A stretch of DNA of 64,000 nt from positions 62,001-126,000 of the forward strand of contig NZ_NIVQ01000001.1 in assembly GCF_002811245.1 (NCBI RefSeq), read 5' to 3'. The notes beneath the pieces were generated by a model. The model saw only the letters and a list, made by a program, of their open reading frames with translations, made no database searches and was not told the DNA's origin. Origin of the DNA: Vibrio salilacus (GTDB lineage Bacteria > Pseudomonadota > Gammaproteobacteria > Enterobacterales > Vibrionaceae). The translations under genes were made by a program, and so were the position numbers. Every line of letters starts with the position of its first letter. Position 1 is the stretch's first letter. Shown here one piece after another: positions 25,406-34,884 of the stretch.

Positions 25406-27180
25406 TGGAGTCGTTCGCCTTGCACAACTATTGGACGTTAGCCAACCAAAAAATGGTCGGCAAAATCCTCAGTGAATTCGCTTACGAACAGGCGTTTCAC
25501 TTTGCTGTCACCGGCTCGGGCTATCAACTCAAACTCGATAATGGCACTCAGTATTGTTTTACCGGCAGTGAGAACATCTGGGGGCAAGTGATGATTGAGC
25601 CTACCTCGATCACTCGCGACTCAGACAGTGATCCTAACCAACCAGTTTCAGCGGCATTATTGATGCGCGATCTTCAATCACAGCTGTCGATGTCTGATGA
25701 AGCCTTGGCTGAACACCTTGAAGATCTTAACGCCACGTTGCTTGGCGACTGTCAATTAATCCATCGTAAACAAGCGATGACTGCGCAAGATCTAGCATTT
25801 TTACCTTGCGAGCAGCAACAAAGCTACTTTGACGGTCACCCCAAGTTTGCCTTCAATAAAGGGCGTCGAGGATGGGGTAGCGATGACTTGGCAAAGTATG
25901 CCCCAGAAGCACAACATGCCTTTCAATTAGGCTGGGTTGCGGTGCACTTGTCTATTTTGCAACGTGCAACTAATGACCACGTTGGCTGGCAAGATCTGCT
26001 GAACTCTTGCATTGCTGATGATGAACGAAAGCAGATGGACAGCCAATTAGCCGCACTGAATGTCGATATCAGCGAGTACGGCTACATCCCCGTTCATCCT
26101 TGGCAGTGGAACCAAAAGCTGTCAATACTGTTTGTGCGTGAACTGGCCGTTAAACAGCTAGTTTACTTAGGTGAATTTGGCGATCGCTTCTTGCCTCAGC
26201 TGTCATTACGCACCTTAAGCAACGTTACGCGCCCTGAAAGCTACGACATCAAATTGCCGCTAACCATCATGAATACCTCGTGCTATCGCGGTATTCCAGG
26301 TCGTTATATTCTCGCTGGTCCAACCGCCTCTGACTGGATTGATGACGTGTTCAAGTCAGATCCACTGTTGGAACAAAAACAAGCGCAAGTCTTGCAAGAG
26401 CCTGCCGCCGCCTTTGCTGCGCAAGCTGACTATGCCCTGTTACAAAACGCACCTTATCGTTACCACGAGTTGCTCGGTGTCATTTGGCGTGAATCTGCCG
26501 CCTCAAAATTACAATCGGGTGAATGCGCGATCTTAATGGCAGCCTTGATGGAGAGTGACAACCAAGGCCACTCGCTGATTGAGCAGTACATTGACGCTTC
26601 CGGTTTAAGTATCGAAGCATGGCTGAGCAAACTGTTTGATGCAGTGGTGATCCCTTATTACCACCTGCTGTGTAAATACGGGGTCTCACTGATCGCCCAT
26701 GGCCAAAACGTCACCTTAATACTAGAAAATAACGCCCCTAAACGCATTTTACTCAAAGATTTCCAAGGCGATATGCGCTTGGTCAGCAAAGATTACCCTG
26801 AACAAGCGTCTTTGGATGATAGCGTCAAAAAGGTTACTGTCCGTCTCGATGAATCATTAATTATTCATGATTTACAGACTGGCCACTTTGTCACCACATT
26901 ACGCTTTATTTCACCATGGGTGGCCAAACTAGGCTTCTCTGAGCAGCAATTTTATCGCTTGCTTGGCGACCGGCTTAAAGCCTACATGGCCTCTCATCGT
27001 GAGTATCAACACCGGTTCGAGCAATTCGACCTATTCAAACCGAAAATATTACGCATCGGCCTTAACTTAGCCAAGTTGCGCCATAGCACGGACGCCAGTG
27101 TATCGAGAATGTTACCCGATATGGATGACATGCTCGATAACCCGCTGTTCAAAGCAATGGACGACAACCATCAACGCTAA
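25405..27180 (+). CDS. iucC: Aerobactin synthetase IucC (NIS synthetase)
   Basis: About 591 residues from the ATG at 25405. A GTG two codons upstream is possible but too close to its ribosome binding site. IucC adds the second acetyl-hydroxylysine to the citryl intermediate to finish aerobactin. The key ATP-binding motif GHPKFAFNKGRRGWG (about residue 150) is as in E. coli IucC. HPWQWN and a C-terminal ILLKDFQGDMRLV segment follow. The gene is coupled to iucB by the TAATG overlap and is followed 67 bases later by iucD. Confidence 0.95.
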   Translation: MESFALHNYWTLANQKMVGKILSEFAYEQAFHFAVTGSGYQLKLDNGTQYCFTGSENIWGQVMIEPTSITRDSDSDPNQPVSAALLMRDLQSQLSMSDEALAEHLEDLNATLLGDCQLIHRKQAMTAQDLAFLPCEQQQSYFDGHPKFAFNKGRRGWGSDDLAKYAPEAQHAFQLGWVAVHLSILQRATNDHVGWQDLLNSCIADDERKQMDSQLAALNVDISEYGYIPVHPWQWNQKLSILFVRELAVKQLVYLGEFGDRFLPQLSLRTLSNVTRPESYDIKLPLTIMNTSCYRGIPGRYILAGPTASDWIDDVFKSDPLLEQKQAQVLQEPAAAFAAQADYALLQNAPYRYHELLGVIWRESAASKLQSGECAILMAALMESDNQGHSLIEQYIDASGLSIEAWLSKLFDAVVIPYYHLLCKYGVSLIAHGQNVTLILENNAPKRILLKDFQGDMRLVSKDYPEQASLDDSVKKVTVRLDESLIIHDLQTGHFVTTLRFISPWVAKLGFSEQQFYRLLGDRLKAYMASHREYQHRFEQFDLFKPKILRIGLNLAKLRHSTDASVSRMLPDMDDMLDNPLFKAMDDNHQR

Positions 27181-27247
27181 TTAACAACATAACTATAAAT
27201 TTAGTGCTTAGTTAAGCCGCCATTAAACCAAGAAAAGGATTGTTCTT

Positions 27248-28558
27248 ATGGAACACACTAACAACGTCAAACTTGATCTCGCTGGTGTCGGCGTCGGCCC
27301 ATTTAACCTCAGTATCGCGGCACTACTTGCAGGTAAGCCACAGATTTCATCACGCTTTTTTGAAAGCCGTGACTACTTTGCTTGGCATCCAGGCTTGCTT
27401 CTGGATAACACCCATATGCAAACCATGTTTTTGAAAGATTTGGTCAGCGCTGTCGATCCGGAAAGTCGCTACTCGTTTCTTTCTTACTTGGTTAAAAACA
27501 AGAAATTTTATCGTTTCTTGTCTGCTGAGCTGCAATGTATCAGCCGCCACGAATTCTCGGATTACCTTGCTTGGACGGCTAACCAACTCGAAAACGTTCA
27601 GCTCTCAACCCGTGTTGAACAGATAGAGTACACTGGCGATGCATTTAAACTGCATACCAACCAAGGTAGCTACCTCGCCGACAACCTTTGTATTGGCACA
27701 GGCAAAGTACCCGCAATCCCTGAATGTGCCAAAGCGCATTTAGGCCAACGCGTTTTCCACGCTGCACAAATTGGCCTTGGTGAGCATGATTTTAGCGGTA
27801 AACGCATCATAATCGTTGGCGGTGGTCAAAGCGGCGCAGACATCTTCATCAACGCGCTGCAACACAAATGGGGCAAGCCAAAATCCCTCGATTGGCTCTC
27901 ACGTCGTGCCAACTATCAGCCACTTGATGAAGCCGCGTTTACCAACGAGTTCTTCACCCCTGATTATGTCGATGCCTTCGTTAATTTAGATGCACAAGTA
28001 AAGCGCAATGAGATTACTCAGCAAAAACTCACTTCTGACGGTATTACTCAAAAAGCACTACTCACGATTTATCAAGAGTTGTACCACCGCTTTGATGTCC
28101 TCAAAGAAGAGAAGTGGGTCAAATTATTACCACATCGCACCTTAACTCAGATGAATGCTGTCGGCGGCGCATTCAAACTTACCGCCAGCAACGCACTAGA
28201 CCAATGTTTAGAGACGCATCAGGCCGACATCGTCATTCTTGCGACCGGGTTTGAAGCGCCCAGCCCTGCATGCTTAAGCGCCATTTTGCCTCTGCTCGAT
28301 CTTGATCAACAACACCGATATCAAATGACACCTGACTTTGAGATCAAATGGGAAGGCCAACAGCGCAATAAAATCTTTGCGGTTAATGCTGGTATGCACA
28401 GCCACGGCATTGCTGAGCCTCAACTGAGCTTAATGGCTTGGCGCAGCGCACGCATCATCAATCGCTTAACTGGCCAGACCCTGTTCGATACGGATTCAGG
28501 TCAGGGCATGATTGATTGGCTCTCGCCTAGTACGCAGGCACAGCAATTGGTCGCTTAG
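27248..28558 (+). CDS. iucD: L-lysine N6-monooxygenase IucD
   Basis: A 436-residue flavin-dependent hydroxylase. It converts lysine to N6-hydroxylysine with NADPH and O2, the first step of aerobactin synthesis. Visible sites are the FAD-binding GVGVGPFNLSIAAL near the N terminus, the NADPH-binding IIIVGGGQSGADIF about residue 185, and the C-terminal VILATGFEAP. The family motif HPGLLLDNTHMQTMFLKDLV is intact. The start is preceded by AAAAGGA at slightly long spacing. Length agrees with the family (425-445). Confidence 0.96.
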   Translation: MEHTNNVKLDLAGVGVGPFNLSIAALLAGKPQISSRFFESRDYFAWHPGLLLDNTHMQTMFLKDLVSAVDPESRYSFLSYLVKNKKFYRFLSAELQCISRHEFSDYLAWTANQLENVQLSTRVEQIEYTGDAFKLHTNQGSYLADNLCIGTGKVPAIPECAKAHLGQRVFHAAQIGLGEHDFSGKRIIIVGGGQSGADIFINALQHKWGKPKSLDWLSRRANYQPLDEAAFTNEFFTPDYVDAFVNLDAQVKRNEITQQKLTSDGITQKALLTIYQELYHRFDVLKEEKWVKLLPHRTLTQMNAVGGAFKLTASNALDQCLETHQADIVILATGFEAPSPACLSAILPLLDLDQQHRYQMTPDFEIKWEGQQRNKIFAVNAGMHSHGIAEPQLSLMAWRSARIINRLTGQTLFDTDSGQGMIDWLSPSTQAQQLVA

Positions 28559-28572
28559 CCAAACACCTTTTT

Positions 28573-28599
28573 GTCACTCACTGTGCTTGAGTGGGTGAC
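28573..28599 (+). other. Intercistronic hairpin iucD-iutA
   Basis: GTCACTCAC pairs with GTGGGTGAC (one G-T pair) around a 9-base loop, 15 bases after iucD. There is no T run. It may tune the relative levels of biosynthesis and receptor messages, as intercistronic stems often do. Confidence 0.45.
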
Positions 28600-28679
28600 G
28601 TTTCCACCCGCCCAACGAGCGAGCTGGTCCGTAAACCGCCAGCCGTGGGCTCATTACTCCTATAAACATAGAGAAGAAA

Positions 28680-30836
28680 ATGAACGTTAAGAAAGGAAAC
28701 TTGCTACTGTCTACGACGGCGATCGCTGTCGCCAGTGCAATACTCACCACGCCCGTTGCCGCCCAAGAAGCGACCTCATTTGAAGAGATGGTGGTGGTCT
28801 CTAGCCGCACACCGAAAGCGATCAGCGACATTCCCGGCACCGTTTGGTACATCGACTCAGAGCAAATCGAGCAAGAGTATCGCGGTGGCAAAACATTAGG
28901 CGAAATCCTAGCGACCTCGATTCCCTCTTTAGACATCAGCAGTGGTGCACGCACCAACTACGGTCAAAACCTACGTGGACGCAAAATGTTGGTGATGATT
29001 GATGGGGTGTCTCTGCAATCATCGCGTCAGATCAGCCGTTACATGGACTCTATCGACCCATTTAATATTGAGCGAATCGAAGTATTGTCTGGTGCCACCT
29101 CTATCTATGGTGCTGGCGCTTCCGGTGGTGTCATCAACATCATTACTAAAAAAGCCACCGGCCAAGAGCTTGAATTTGAGTCTTATGTCGGCGGCTCTTC
29201 TGGTTTAAATTCAAGTGAAGATTTTGACTACAAACTAGGACAATCGATCTCTGGTGGCAATGACAAAGTTACCGCACGTGCATCGGTAATCTACACAGAA
29301 ACCCAAGGCTATTTTGATGCCAATGGTGATATCGTCACACCGGATATATCACAAGGTTCGCTGCAATTTAACCAAACCCTTGATTTCATGACGACCGCCA
29401 ACGTGAACATTTCTGACACCAAACAGCTCAACTTGCTGGCTCAGTACTATGATAGTCAACAAGATTCGCCTTACGGCCTGTATATCGAAAACGGTGATTT
29501 TGTTGATGTAAGAAAGGGCTTTGACTCAGATCGCGAGCACGGCACAGAACGTATGATGTTGAGCGCCTCTTATGTGGATGAAGCCTTCGTAGGTCACCAA
29601 CTTATCGCTGAAGCGTCATACCGTCAAGAAGATCAAACTTATACCCCTTACTATCAATCTTCTGGTCAGCAAAAAACCGATGTCCTGTCACTGAAAGTTG
29701 CATTAGCCAAAAAGTTTGAGCAACTTAACTTGGTTTACGGTATTGATGCCTACCAAGACAAACTCGACAGTAACCAAGCGCTTTATGATCCGACCATCGC
29801 GAATAATTCGGGGAATTTAATCAATCGCACCTACGCACAAGTTGGCCGCTACCCAGGGATCGACGTCGCTTCAATTGCAGGCTTTGTGCAGGCCGATTAC
29901 GCCATTACTGAGGATTGGTCGATTGAAGGGGGGTTCCGCTATCAACACATGATCAACAAGATCGATGATTTTGTCGGTTACCAACAACAAAAGAAAATCG
30001 CCGCAGGTAATGGCACCACGGCCGATGCAGTACCGGGTGGTGAGACCGACTACAATGTAGGTCTATTCAATGTGGGTACTATCTATCATCTGGATAACAA
30101 CTCGCAGATTTGGGCAAACTTTTCACAAGGTTTCGACCTCGCCGATCCCGCCAAATACTATGGCCAAGGTGACTACACCCAAGTGGGTGATCACTGGCAA
30201 CTGAACGATAGTATCAATGTCAACGAATCGAAGATGTCTGGTATTAAAACCAACAGCATAGAGCTAGGTTACCGGTTAGATAAAGCGGGCTTTAACTTGC
30301 AAACTGCCGCTTACTATTCGCTCTCTGACAAATCGGTTAAGTACAACAAGAAGACGCTACTTATCGAAGAGCTAGAAGATAAGAAACGTGTTTATGGACT
30401 AGAAGCCATGGCATCTTACTGGGTGCATGACAATATTCAACTTGGCGCTTCAGGCCATTATGTCGTCTCAGAGATCAAGGGCGATAATGGTTGGCAAGAT
30501 ATGACGGCTGGCGAAGCGAGTACTTCAAAAGCAAATGCATGGGCAGGTTGGTATGACAACGAGCTGGCTGTCAAAGTACAAAGTCAAACCATGTTTGATT
30601 ACCAAGATGATGCGCAAAGCAAGCTTGATGGTTACACCATCTTTGACCTAGTGGGTAGCTACCAACTTCCTGTCGGCAGTTTAGGCTTTGGTATTCAAAA
30701 CCTCTTCGACAAAGATTACACCACCATCTGGGGACAAAGAGCTCAGATAGTTTACTCGGCTCACTATGATGCAGCGGCTTACGATTACAAAGGCCGTGGC
30801 CGTACCTATACATTGAACTACCAAGTTAAATTCTAA
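28680..30836 (+). CDS. iutA: TonB-dependent ferric aerobactin receptor IutA
   Basis: A 718-residue outer-membrane receptor. The first 28 residues are a signal peptide ending in TTPVAAQ, followed by the TonB box EEMVVVSSR. The plug domain contains LRGRKMLVMIDGVSLQSSR and ERIEVLSGATSIYGAGASGG. The barrel ends with YTLNYQVKF, with the aromatic terminal residue needed for barrel assembly. Length and position after iucABCD match IutA (about 730 residues). It lies 121 bases after iucD without its own Fur box, so it is probably read from the iucA promoter. A strong terminator ends the locus. Confidence 0.94.
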   Translation: MNVKKGNLLLSTTAIAVASAILTTPVAAQEATSFEEMVVVSSRTPKAISDIPGTVWYIDSEQIEQEYRGGKTLGEILATSIPSLDISSGARTNYGQNLRGRKMLVMIDGVSLQSSRQISRYMDSIDPFNIERIEVLSGATSIYGAGASGGVINIITKKATGQELEFESYVGGSSGLNSSEDFDYKLGQSISGGNDKVTARASVIYTETQGYFDANGDIVTPDISQGSLQFNQTLDFMTTANVNISDTKQLNLLAQYYDSQQDSPYGLYIENGDFVDVRKGFDSDREHGTERMMLSASYVDEAFVGHQLIAEASYRQEDQTYTPYYQSSGQQKTDVLSLKVALAKKFEQLNLVYGIDAYQDKLDSNQALYDPTIANNSGNLINRTYAQVGRYPGIDVASIAGFVQADYAITEDWSIEGGFRYQHMINKIDDFVGYQQQKKIAAGNGTTADAVPGGETDYNVGLFNVGTIYHLDNNSQIWANFSQGFDLADPAKYYGQGDYTQVGDHWQLNDSINVNESKMSGIKTNSIELGYRLDKAGFNLQTAAYYSLSDKSVKYNKKTLLIEELEDKKRVYGLEAMASYWVHDNIQLGASGHYVVSEIKGDNGWQDMTAGEASTSKANAWAGWYDNELAVKVQSQTMFDYQDDAQSKLDGYTIFDLVGSYQLPVGSLGFGIQNLFDKDYTTIWGQRAQIVYSAHYDAAAYDYKGRGRTYTLNYQVKF

Positions 30837-30847
30837 CTTACACAACC

Positions 30848-30873
30848 AAACCGCCCTCTTGCTTGGGCGGTTT
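30848..30873 (+). terminator. Terminator of the aerobactin operon
   Basis: The stem AAACCGCCC/GGGCGGTTT with an 8-base loop is followed by ATTTTTG. Twelve bases after the iutA stop. Confidence 0.87.
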
Positions 30874-30906
30874 ATTTTTGACGATATTTAAAACTGAGCT
30901 ATGGAT

Positions 30907-31884
30907 TTACAAGCTTTGTGCGTGACTAGACAGAAACACTTCGCCCAACATACAGCGCACACTGCCACCACCGATATTCTCGATAGTCTGCACGTTAAAT
31001 GGCAGCAATTTACCGTGACTGGCTAACTGAGCCAACTGCGCAGGAGAAAACGCTTCAAATGCTGACTGAGACATGGCAATTACCTTCTCACCATTAGCGG
31101 CCTCCAGTTGCAAGATGTTGCCACAGAAGCGATTCATCTGCTCAACTGAAATTGAGATGACCTGCTTATCTTTGGCTAATGATTTGAGTACAAAACGACG
31201 TTCAAACTCTGGGATCACTTCATCACAAATAACGCAGAAATTTTCACCAATCGCCATCATGACATTGGTATGGTAAATCGGCTTGCCTGAAGGCAGTGCG
31301 GTTTGAAAAGAAACCACCTGTTGATAGCCGATACGCTCGGCGTAATCTTCAAGCACTTCTCTATCACAACGCTGAGAAAGCGCCGCGTAAACCGTCTTGT
31401 TGAGGTGGTCTTTGACCATCACCCCCGTGCTTTCGAGATGCGCATCTTGCTCTAAGTAAGACAACAAATTATCTTGCGTTAAAACAGGGCGTCCAGCCAA
31501 TTCTAGCGCCTCAACTAATGCACTGGTTTTGACTTCTTGTTGGCGGTTTTCACATGCCATCGGAAAAGTGTATAGACGACCATCTGCCGTAGTACTAAAC
31601 CAGTTATTAGGGAAAACAGCGTCTGGCGTTTCAATCTCACCTTGGGGGTAATCAAACACCACCACTTGCACGCCCGCCTGACGTAATTCACCCACCATCG
31701 TGTTGAATTCTTGCATCGCTAGTTGGCGAATGTGGCCAGTGGTATCATTAATTTGGTGTTGAAATTCGTTGTCTTTGGCCGTTTCAGCATTAAAGGCAAA
31801 CTCTTTAGGAGGCACCATCACAACACAGTTAGCGTTTTGCACTGAAGACCGTTTAATTTCTAGTATGGTTTGCTGTTTCAACAT
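30907..31884 (-). CDS. ctlX: CtlX-type citrulline utilization hydrolase (arginine deiminase-related)
   Basis: About 325 residues from the ATG at 31884. A GTG at 31908 would add eight residues. The protein belongs to the guanidino-group-modifying enzyme superfamily (arginine deiminase/DDAH). Segments include VMVPPKEFAFNAETAKDNEF near the start, TPDAVFPNNWFST, the catalytic His in IYHTNVMMAIGENF and the catalytic Cys in GGGSVRCMLGEVF at the end. Members named CtlX are linked to citrulline use. It is convergent with iutA and divergent from an ABC exporter. The exact substrate is not certain. Confidence 0.83.
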   Translation of the reverse strand: MLKQQTILEIKRSSVQNANCVVMVPPKEFAFNAETAKDNEFQHQINDTTGHIRQLAMQEFNTMVGELRQAGVQVVVFDYPQGEIETPDAVFPNNWFSTTADGRLYTFPMACENRQQEVKTSALVEALELAGRPVLTQDNLLSYLEQDAHLESTGVMVKDHLNKTVYAALSQRCDREVLEDYAERIGYQQVVSFQTALPSGKPIYHTNVMMAIGENFCVICDEVIPEFERRFVLKSLAKDKQVISISVEQMNRFCGNILQLEAANGEKVIAMSQSAFEAFSPAQLAQLASHGKLLPFNVQTIENIGGGSVRCMLGEVFLSSHAQSL

Positions 31885-32194
31885 TGTGACAAACTCAATT
31901 AATCTCACTCAATAACGCCAATTGTAGACATAATGTTAAGCAAACATTTGCTGAAGTTAACGACTAAAGACACTCACTTTCAGCAAATATTACTGTTCAG
32001 TCAATCAGGGGTAGTTAATTTAACTGATTGGTAACTTTAGCAATCAAATAAAATGGATATTATGCATAGCAGGGAATAATAAACTGGTTACATTTGCCAA
32101 GCCGAAGGGTTACCATATCGCAGCCCTTCCTATTAAGGACGAACGCATGCGCCTGTCTGGCGCTCTATTCTCATTGCGTGTTTAGGAAAAACAT
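31885..32194. other. Intergenic region with inverted repeats and a structured leader
   Basis: This 310-base divergent region holds AGCAAACATTTGCT (31939-31952), a perfect 6-bp-arm palindrome. A longer inverted repeat ATTTGCTGA (31946-31954)/TCAGCAAAT (31980-31988) is also present. Nearer the exporter gene are GAAGGG/CCCTTC (32104-32129) and a nested GCGCC/GGCGC hairpin inside ACGCA/TGCGT (32143-32179). No coding sequence is evident. They could be operator and leader elements. Confidence 0.5.
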
Positions 32195-34048
32195 ATGTTT
32201 AACAAGTTTGAAGGTTTTACTCAGCCTTTCCCCGAGCAAGACCCTGGCCAACCGCCATCGGGTATTTTTGCATTTTGTCGTTACTATACCCGTGGTTTCG
32301 AAATCCCACTGTTAATCATGTCGATTATGGCGACGATTGTCGCCGTGGTCGAAGTCTCTTTATTTGGGGCGATGGGTAACTTAGTCGACTGGTTGTCTAA
32401 CAGTAACCCAGAGACCTTTTGGCAAGAAAATCATCGTGACTTGATTTTCTATGGGGTGCTATTACTGGTCGTGATGCCAATTTTGGCCATCTGTTACTCA
32501 TTGCTGGTTCATCAAACCTTGCTCGGTAACTATCCAATGTCGATTCGTTGGTTAGCACACCGCTACTTGCTCAAACAGAGCTTGAATTTCTACCAAGATG
32601 ACTTTGCTGGCCGTGTTGCGACAAAAGTGATGCAAACCTCACTGGCCGTGCGTGAGACCGTGATGAAAACCATGGACGTATTTGTTTACGTTAGCGTCTA
32701 TTTCACCTCTATGGTAGTCCTGCTAGCCCAGGCCGATTGGCGCTTGATGATCCCTATGATGGTATGGCTAATTTGTTACGTCTGTATTCAAGTTTACTTT
32801 GTGCCTAAGTTGAAAAGCGTGGCCTCAGAGCAAGCCGACGCGCGTTCAACCATGACCGGGCGTATTGTTGACAGCTACACCAATATCGCCACCGTTAAGC
32901 TGTTTTCTCACAGCAAGCGCGAAACCGAGTACGCTGAAGAAGGCATGAGTGGTTTTCTAGACACCGTTTATCGTCAAATGCGCTTAGTGACTGGGTTTGA
33001 TGTTGCCGTTGAAATCACTAACTACATTTTAGTGTTCTCTATTGGTGCCCTCTCTATCTACTTGTGGATGGACAATTCCATCAGCATCGGTTCGATTGCG
33101 ATTGCGATTGCCCTTGCACTACGTATCAACGGCATGTCGATGTGGATCATGTGGGAAGTCGGTGCGCTGTTTGAAAACATGGGCACCGTGGTTGATGGCA
33201 TGAAAACACTGTCTAAACCGGTTGATATTGAAGATAAACCCAATGCGAAACCATTAGTTGTTCACCAAGGTAGCATCGAATTTGAAGATGTTAGCTTCCA
33301 TTATGGTGATGCGAGCAAAGGGGTTATCAACAAGTTAAATCTTACTATTAAACCGGGAGAAAAGGTCGGCTTAGTCGGGCGCTCTGGCGCAGGTAAGTCT
33401 ACCTTGGTCAATCTGTTGCTGCGTTTTCACGATGTTGAAAGCGGCAAAATCAAGATTGATGGTCAAGTTATCTCTGACGTCACTCAAGACTCACTGCGCA
33501 GTAACATCGGCATGGTGACTCAAGATACCTCATTGCTCCACCGCTCGATTCGTGACAACATTCTTTACGGCAACCCAGACGCCTCAGAGGAAGATCTACT
33601 GCGCGCAACCAAACAAGCGCACGCGCATGAGTTTATTGAAACCTTAAGCGATCCGTTTGGTGGCATTGGCTACGATGCGCAAGTCGGTGAGCGCGGTGTT
33701 AAACTCTCAGGCGGGCAACGTCAGCGTATTGCGATCTCGCGAGTCCTGCTCAAAGATGCGCCCTTGTTGATTCTCGATGAAGCAACCTCTGCGCTCGATT
33801 CTGAAGTAGAAGCCGCGATTCAAGAAAGCCTCAATGAATTAATGCACGGAAAAACCGTGATTGCGATTGCACACCGCCTATCGACTATCGCAGCGATGGA
33901 TAGACTCATCGTGCTCGATAAAGGAGACATCGTTGAGCAAGGCACTCACCAAGATCTCGTGCAACAAGGTGGCATCTATGCTCAACTTTGGCAGCACCAA
34001 ACCGGGGGGTTTATTGGCGAGCAACCGCAGGGAGAACAAGTTAACTAG
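32195..34048 (+). CDS. ABC exporter half-transporter (fused membrane and ATPase domains)
   Basis: A 617-residue type IV ABC exporter subunit. Six membrane segments occupy about residues 30-340. The ATPase follows with Walker A LVGRSGAGKSTLVNLLL, signature LSGGQRQRIAISRVLL, Walker B LLILDEATSALD and H-loop IAIAHRLST. It works as a homodimer, or as a heterodimer with another half-transporter. The sequence is closest in feel to the MdlB/MsbA-like multidrug or lipid group. The start follows TAGGAAAA. It is divergent from ctlX with a structured leader, and followed by a terminator. The substrate is unknown. Confidence 0.9.
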   Translation: MFNKFEGFTQPFPEQDPGQPPSGIFAFCRYYTRGFEIPLLIMSIMATIVAVVEVSLFGAMGNLVDWLSNSNPETFWQENHRDLIFYGVLLLVVMPILAICYSLLVHQTLLGNYPMSIRWLAHRYLLKQSLNFYQDDFAGRVATKVMQTSLAVRETVMKTMDVFVYVSVYFTSMVVLLAQADWRLMIPMMVWLICYVCIQVYFVPKLKSVASEQADARSTMTGRIVDSYTNIATVKLFSHSKRETEYAEEGMSGFLDTVYRQMRLVTGFDVAVEITNYILVFSIGALSIYLWMDNSISIGSIAIAIALALRINGMSMWIMWEVGALFENMGTVVDGMKTLSKPVDIEDKPNAKPLVVHQGSIEFEDVSFHYGDASKGVINKLNLTIKPGEKVGLVGRSGAGKSTLVNLLLRFHDVESGKIKIDGQVISDVTQDSLRSNIGMVTQDTSLLHRSIRDNILYGNPDASEEDLLRATKQAHAHEFIETLSDPFGGIGYDAQVGERGVKLSGGQRQRIAISRVLLKDAPLLILDEATSALDSEVEAAIQESLNELMHGKTVIAIAHRLSTIAAMDRLIVLDKGDIVEQGTHQDLVQQGGIYAQLWQHQTGGFIGEQPQGEQVN

Positions 34049-34066
34049 CTCTCGGCACATAAAAAA

Positions 34067-34088
34067 GCCGCACTTTTTAAAGTGCGGC
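34067..34088. terminator. Terminator hairpin after ABC exporter gene
   Basis: A 10-bp perfect stem GCCGCACTTT/AAAGTGCGGC with a two-base loop. Six A residues precede it, giving a T run on the minus strand for the convergent pirin gene, while AAAAC follows on the plus side. Confidence 0.75.
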
Positions 34089-34167
34089 AAAACAAAAACA
34101 ACTGGCAGTGGATAATAGTTAGCTTTTGTGTACGAGAGGTTGAAAAGCCAACCTCAAATAAAACGGG

Positions 34168-34596
34168 TTAATAGGTTTCAAACACACCCATGTTGTAATC
34201 TCGAATTGTCTCTTCTATCTCTTTGATACTGTTCATCACGAATGGTCCGTAATGCACGACGGGTTCATCAATCGGTTGACCTGAAAAAATAAGTGCGCCG
34301 CGTCCTGCCGCCATCCACTGAGCACCACCGGCTCTGAGTTCGCCAACATTGCCCATATGATCACGATGTTCAAAGTGCCCTTTCAGCATATAAGTCAACG
34401 TTTCGATACCACGATGAGGATGCGGAGGAAAGCCGCCAACATAATCCGCTCGCTGATCAGACTTGAGCTCATCCACCATCAAAAAGGGAGAGAACTGGTG
34501 ATTATTAAAACCGGCTACCCGTTTAATCTTTACGCCATCACCATCGGATGTCGCATGGGCTTGGATGATTTGATTGACACGTCGTAACACGCTCAT
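34168..34596 (-). CDS. Pirin-family protein with internal in-frame deletion
   Basis: A 142-residue cupin protein, while pirins usually have 230-290 residues. The N-terminal cupin domain is intact: FSPFLMVDEL, GFPPHPHRGIETLTYMLKG with its metal-binding histidines (HPHRG), FEHRDHMGN and ELRAGGAQWMAAGRG. Directly after GRG the chain continues ALIFSGQPIDEPVVHYGPFVMN, which in ordinary pirins lies near the C terminus of the second cupin. About 100-140 residues of the middle are therefore missing without a frameshift. Pirins can be quercetinases or transcription cofactors. Whether this short form folds and acts is unknown. It could be a decaying gene that is still open. Confidence 0.8.
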   Translation of the reverse strand: MSVLRRVNQIIQAHATSDGDGVKIKRVAGFNNHQFSPFLMVDELKSDQRADYVGGFPPHPHRGIETLTYMLKGHFEHRDHMGNVGELRAGGAQWMAAGRGALIFSGQPIDEPVVHYGPFVMNSIKEIEETIRDYNMGVFETY

Positions 34597-34884
34597 AGCC
34601 TGTCCTCCTACACTCGATGGATTGATTCTATGTCAACAGGCTAAAAAGAAGAGCGGGCAGATTAGAGCCTCTCATTCAAATTTTTCGAATAAGTTGTGGT
34701 AAAATCAAAACGCTGATGTTCATCACATTCATATTCATCAACGGTTCACCACTCAAAGACGATCAAGATCACCGTTTGTTATGTCACCGCCCCTTCTATC
34801 AGGTAGAACGTGACTCAGCGATTGGTCTCGATTCGGCAACAAGCTAAGATAGTGCCACTTATACCATATCAACAGACAATCACT

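Noticed and set aside
16732-30836. Vibrioferrin (pvs/pvu) cluster
   Set aside because: The content (lysine hydroxylase, hydroxylysine acetyltransferase, IucA- and IucC-type synthetases, IutA-like receptor) is that of aerobactin. The genes diagnostic of vibrioferrin (PvsB/PvsD/PvsE order and the PvsE decarboxylase) are absent.
34136-34155. Hairpin GAGGTTG/CAACCTC after the pirin gene
   Set aside because: A 7-bp stem without a T run; the nearby GC-rich hairpin at 34067 is a far better terminator for both genes.
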